Translations under genes and position numbers: made by a program
In this document: positions 15,077 through 18,002 of the stretch, in pieces
How positions within the stretch are numbered: position 1 is the stretch's first letter
Layout: every line of letters begins with the position of its first letter
Notes under the pieces: generated by a model
Told to the model about the DNA's origin: nothing
Seen by the model: the letters and a program-made list of their open reading frames with translations, nothing else
Database searches by the model: none
DNA from: JALZUU01 sp964441245
Lineage (GTDB): Bacteria > Bacteroidota > Bacteroidia > Chitinophagales > Saprospiraceae
Direction of reading: 5' to 3'
DNA length: 18,002 nucleotides
Assembly (NCBI GenBank): GCA_964441245.1
Contig: CAYTVR010000142.1
Coordinates: forward strand, 1 to 18,002

Positions 15077-15775
15077 ATGAACGTACATCAGGTTTTGATC
15101 ATTGAAGATAATCTTTCGTTTGCCATAAAAATCGAGCGACACCTCAAGGAATGGGGACACGAAGTTATTGGAATAATGGACAATAGTGAGGATGTTTTTA
15201 ACAGTATTTATATCAATATACCTACTTTGATTTTAATGGATATCAACATCAAAGGTACGCTGAATGGAGTTGATATTGCTGAAAAAATTCAAAAATTTTC
15301 TGTACCAGTTATTTTTATTACTGGTCGAAGAGATGTGGCCACTTTTGAGGCCGCTAAAGAAGCAAAAGGGATTCAATATTTGGTCAAACCCTTTGATATG
15401 CTCACGCTAAAAGCTGCAATAGAGTTTTCTCCTCAAAGAGAGATAGTAGTAGAAAAGCAAGAGAATTTTCTTTTTGTCCGTAAGGGAAAAGAAATGGTTA
15501 GAGTAGGAGTAGAACAAATTGATTGGATCAAATCAGATGGAAATTATTGTGACCTTTGCGTAGGTGATAAAAGATATTCTATAAAAATATCCATGAGAAA
15601 ACTACTGGAAGAATCAAAATTAAAGGACTTCCTGAGAATTCATAAAAGTTATGCGGTTCATAAAAATAAAATTGAAGGCGTTTTTCTTTCAGAAAATCAA
15701 CTGAGAGTGGGGGGAGAATTATTGCCGCTAGGTCGACATTATAGGGAGGAAATACTACGAATTATAAACTTGTAA
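15077..15775 (+). CDS. LytTR-family response regulator
   Basis: This is a 232-residue regulator. The receiver domain (about 1-118) shows the acidic pair Glu10/Asp11, phospho-acceptor Asp55 in LILMDINI, Thr82 in FITG and Lys104 in YLVKPFD. A short linker leads to a LytTR DNA-binding domain (about 130-232): FLFVRKGKEMVRV, IDWIKSDGNYCDL, RIHKSYAVHKNKIEGV and the closing LPLGRHYREEIL. LytTR domains bind direct repeats in promoters, so it probably activates or represses genes in response to the kinase encoded immediately upstream (103-base gap, no terminator). Its targets are not evident in this window. The ATG at 15077 fits the family N-terminus. Confidence 0.95.
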   Translation: MNVHQVLIIEDNLSFAIKIERHLKEWGHEVIGIMDNSEDVFNSIYINIPTLILMDINIKGTLNGVDIAEKIQKFSVPVIFITGRRDVATFEAAKEAKGIQYLVKPFDMLTLKAAIEFSPQREIVVEKQENFLFVRKGKEMVRVGVEQIDWIKSDGNYCDLCVGDKRYSIKISMRKLLEESKLKDFLRIHKSYAVHKNKIEGVFLSENQLRVGGELLPLGRHYREEILRIINL

Positions 15776-16083
15776 ATTTTTTTGATCCTATCAATAATAA
15801 CTTAATGGTATGTATCCTCTGAAAGTCTACAAAAATCAGTTGTTCATCACTTCCACTAAGAAAAAGAGACTTTTTTGATTATCTTTATATTATGATTTTA
15901 TTGAATTAGTAAGCTAATAAAAGAGACTACTAGAAGTAATTAAAAGGCTGTCCCAATCAATTGGTTTTGATCGCACATGCTATCTAACTCAACAGGAAAA
16001 TTAAACTATTTATATATTCAATGAATCTGAAATAAGAAGTTATGGCTTAAAGTCATAACTTTTTGTTTTTAGTCCTATTCTCT
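15776..16083. other. Gap between convergent genes
   Basis: No gene was found. About 85 bases after the regulator stop is a weak AT hairpin (AAAAAG 15861-15866, CTTTTT 15870-15875). Further on, GGCTGTCCCAA (about 15947) resembles the ends of some insertion sequences, but no partner end or transposase is present. The stronger terminator at 16037-16070 closes the gap. Confidence 0.45.
16037..16070 (+). terminator. Intrinsic terminator for the plus-strand two-component operon
   Basis: AAGTTATG (16037-16044) pairs with CATAACTT (16054-16061), loop 9, followed by TTTGTTTTT. The U-tract is on the plus strand only. It sits 262 bases after the regulator stop and just before the 3' end of the convergent minus-strand gene. 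Confidence 0.65.
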
Positions 16084-16692
16084 TTAATCATTCGCGATTA
16101 ATAATTGTATCAATTCTCGAAAGTCATCAGCTTTTTCAAATTGATGATCTTGATAGGTAGTCGCATTAAATTTTAAATTTCTCACTTGATCATTTCTAAG
16201 TAATAGCTGAATGGTGATATTTCCGAATAGTTGTTCTGATTTTTTTTGATTGGTTTTACGCAGGAAAATAGAAGGTTTGAGATAATGTCGTTGAATGGTT
16301 TCCACCCAATCAGGGCGATTATAAGTTCTAAGATCTGACATATAAGATCGATAGTTGATGCTTAAGACTCTTTCTTTTAAGAAATCAAAAAAGTGTATGA
16401 TCTCTCTCTTGTTGTATCTTGTTTCATGGAAATGCATGACAAATCCTTTTGATGAGGGAGTATTTAGAAAATCAATTGCATCATCTGTATGCTGAGGGTT
16501 GATAATGTATTCAACATGTTGATTGTTGAGCCAATCCAATAACCGTCTTCGAGATAAGGTCCGTTTCCATTGTAAATAATCTTCTTTTTCGACCGCACTT
16601 CGTTCAATCATTTCATGAATCGCTGGTTGCATCGGAGAACTCTTCTCTGAGCTTTGAAACAATTGTTTGATATTTTTCCAGAAATCTTTCAT
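16084..16692 (-). CDS. Hypothetical protein, 202 residues
   Basis: I do not recognise this protein. It has no signal peptide or membrane helix and should be cytosolic. The N-terminal 25 residues look like a flexible or helical lead (MKDFWKNIKQLFQSSEKSSP). Residues about 35-60 are basic and aromatic (EDYLQWKRTLSRRRLLDWLNNQHVEYI). The centre, SKGFVMHFHETRYNKREIIHFFDFLKERVLSINYRSYMSDLRTY, is rich in His, Tyr and Arg, and the C-terminus mixes beta-prone and charged segments. It looks like a coherent alpha/beta protein rather than a chance ORF. It is preceded by a 236-base gap carrying the cysN terminator, so it has its own promoter, and its 3' end faces the two-component operon. Function unknown. 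Confidence 0.75.
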   Translation of the reverse strand: MKDFWKNIKQLFQSSEKSSPMQPAIHEMIERSAVEKEDYLQWKRTLSRRRLLDWLNNQHVEYIINPQHTDDAIDFLNTPSSKGFVMHFHETRYNKREIIHFFDFLKERVLSINYRSYMSDLRTYNRPDWVETIQRHYLKPSIFLRKTNQKKSEQLFGNITIQLLLRNDQVRNLKFNATTYQDHQFEKADDFRELIQLLIAND

Positions 16693-16848
16693 TTGACCAA
16701 AATGCTTATTTGTTGATGTATTGATCCCAAAAACGTGACTCGATAAGTTAACGTAATTGAAGGATACTTAGTTGATTAGAATTGCTTTTTTTGTGGTAAG
16801 AATTTTCCGATACGACGCACTTGTAGTCATTTTATGTTAAAGAATTTC

Positions 16849-16891
16849 AAAAAAAATAGACTGACAAGCAAATTTTGTCAGTCTATTTTTT
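16849..16891 (-). terminator. Strong bidirectional-looking terminator after cysN
   Basis: This is a perfect 17-bp stem: 16851-16867 and 16875-16891, loop GCAAATT. The pairs closest to the base are A-T, giving a U8 tract on the minus strand, the cysN direction, and TTTTTT on the plus strand. It starts 38 bases beyond the cysN stop. Confidence 0.9.
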
Positions 16892-16899
16892 ATCAAACA

Positions 16900-16916
16900 A
16901 CTTGTTCAAAACAAGT
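16900..16916. repeat. Small perfect dyad beside the cysN stop
   Basis: ACTTGTT (16900-16906) and AACAAGT (16910-16916) flank a 3-base loop, between the cysN stop codon and its terminator. It could be a short 3' UTR hairpin. Confidence 0.4.
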
Positions 16917-16928
16917 CAGTAACGACTA

Positions 16929-18002
16929 TTAAATAATCATTCCAGCACCAACCGTTTCGTTCGTTCCTTCATGTACCAAAATGACACTTCCTGTAATTCT
17001 ATTTTTGCGATAAGCATCATAGAATAAAGGCTTCGTTGTCCGAATGACCACTCGACCAATTTCATTCATCTTGATTTCTTTATCTTCTAGGTCTCGGTGT
17101 AATGTGTTGATATTCAATCGGTAACGTACTTCTTTGATGATGCACCTCACTTCTTGAGTGGTATGCATGATGGTATATTTCCCATTAGGGATCAATGGTT
17201 TTTCATTGAACCAGCAGAGCATGATTTCCAAGTCTTGACCTACTTCTGGTTGGTTGTTTTCTCGAACAATCATATCTCCGCGACTGACGTCGATATCATC
17301 TTCTAACAAAACAGTTACAGACATTGGCGGAAATGCTTCATTTAATTCCCCATCAATAGTATCTATTTTTTTTATAGTAGAAGAAAAACCCGATGGTAAT
17401 ACAACAACCTTGTCTCCTTTTTTCATAATTCCACCTGCCAATCGACCAGCATAGCCACGGTAGTCGTGATATTCATCGGTGTTTGGTCTGATGACATGTT
17501 GAACAGGAAATCGAGGATCAATAAAATTATGGTCACTTGCGATGTGTACATTTTCTAAATAATACATCAATGTCGGGCCTTCATACCAACTGGTGTTTTC
17601 AGATCGGTGAACCACATTGTCACCTTTCAATGCAGAGATCGGAATAAAGTGAACATCTTTTACATCTAGCTTTGCAGCAAATTTTTCAAAATCTTCTTTG
17701 ATATTTTCATACGCTTCTTCAGCATAATCGACCAAGTCCATTTTGTTGACACAAACTACTAAATGCGGAATTTGTAATAAAGAACTGATGATGGCATGCC
17801 GTTTGGTTTGTTCGATAACTCCATTTCTAGCATCGACTAGCACCAAAGCAACATTCGCCGTAGATGCTCCAGTCACCATGTTTCGAGTATATTGAATATG
17901 CCCTGGCGTATCAGCGATGATAAATTTTCTTTTAGGAGTAGAAAAATATCGATAAGCGACATCAATGGGAATTCCTTGTTCCATTTCTGCTTTCAAACCA
18001 TC
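16929..18002 (-). CDS. cysN: Sulfate adenylyltransferase subunit 1 (GTPase), 3' part
   Basis: CysN is the GTPase that, with CysD, activates sulfate to adenosine 5'-phosphosulfate, the first step of sulfate assimilation. The frame is open at the right edge (it begins DGLKAEMEQG), so the P-loop is missing; an internal TTG at 17996 is not the true start. Visible are the switch I region EQGIPIDVAYRYF, G3 DTPGH, G4 NKMD, G5 ISALKG and the two beta-barrel domains, ending VGAGMII. There is no fused APS kinase domain, so CysC, if present, is separate. CysD should lie beyond the right edge. The switch I motif reads GIPID where GITID is the norm, losing the Thr that normally contacts Mg and the gamma-phosphate. 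A strong terminator follows the gene. Confidence 0.95.
   Translation of the reverse strand, partial: DGLKAEMEQGIPIDVAYRYFSTPKRKFIIADTPGHIQYTRNMVTGASTANVALVLVDARNGVIEQTKRHAIISSLLQIPHLVVCVNKMDLVDYAEEAYENIKEDFEKFAAKLDVKDVHFIPISALKGDNVVHRSENTSWYEGPTLMYYLENVHIASDHNFIDPRFPVQHVIRPNTDEYHDYRGYAGRLAGGIMKKGDKVVVLPSGFSSTIKKIDTIDGELNEAFPPMSVTVLLEDDIDVSRGDMIVRENNQPEVGQDLEIMLCWFNEKPLIPNGKYTIMHTTQEVRCIIKEVRYRLNINTLHRDLEDKEIKMNEIGRVVIRTTKPLFYDAYRKNRITGSVILVHEGTNETVGAGMII

Noticed and set aside
15944..15965. GGCTGTCCCAA resembling an insertion-sequence end
   Set aside because: No matching inverted end, target duplication or transposase fragment was found.
17994..17996. TTG as the start of cysN
   Set aside because: The frame continues to the window edge as DGLKAE, conserved CysN sequence upstream of switch I; the gene is simply cut.
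1..18002. A novel defence, mobile or biosynthetic system
   Set aside because: The gene content is mostly housekeeping and regulatory; no defence-type nuclease, integrase, toxin-antitoxin pair, CRISPR array or biosynthetic core was recognised.

Overview
The window looks like chromosomal DNA of a Bacteroidota bacterium. The evidence is its AT-rich composition, several good matches to the Bacteroidetes -7 promoter box TAnnTTTG (3959, 5175, 5923, 8615), mostly weak Shine-Dalgarno sites, the prs-rplY and adk-obgE neighbourhoods, an Obg with TKSD in place of NKxD, and LytTR and beta-propeller two-component proteins. A saprospirian or related environmental lineage is plausible, but that is inference. 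I saw no tRNA, rRNA, CRISPR array, complete insertion sequence or prophage; most of the window is core housekeeping DNA with strain-variable intergenic regions.

Layout. Positions 1-3821 are all on the minus strand: the 5' part of a LytS-type membrane histidine kinase cut by the window edge, a large exported six-hairpin-glycosidase-like protein, a DUF1697 protein and a DUF1801-like protein. Positions 4081-15775 are all on the plus strand: prs, rplY, a YafV-like omega-amidase, an NlpC/P60 lipoprotein, adk, obgE, a fused sugar-kinase/RapZ-C protein, a beta-propeller sensor histidine kinase and its LytTR response regulator. Positions 16084-18002 return to the minus strand: an unrecognised 202-residue protein and the 3' part of cysN, which is open at the right edge.

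How the genes fit together. prs (PRPP), adk (adenylate balance), rplY and obgE (ribosome and growth control) are growth housekeeping genes. cysN is one half of ATP sulfurylase for sulfate assimilation. The NlpC/P60 lipoprotein and the kinase/RapZ-C fusion both point to peptidoglycan turnover and amino-sugar handling, although they are not neighbours. The histidine kinase and LytTR regulator at 11806-15775 form an apparent two-component pair.

Most worth a second look: (1) the 481-residue fusion of an AmgK-like anomeric sugar kinase to the GlcN6P-sensing C-terminal domain of RapZ; (2) an intrinsic terminator at 6852-6883 that only makes sense on the minus strand, although no annotated minus-strand gene lies nearby; (3) nested perfect inverted repeats between adk and obgE; (4) a Thr-to-Pro change in the switch I motif of CysN; (5) a three-copy TTAGTGT motif upstream of the DUF1697 gene. 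All regulatory and RNA calls are by eye; no folding or database search was run.
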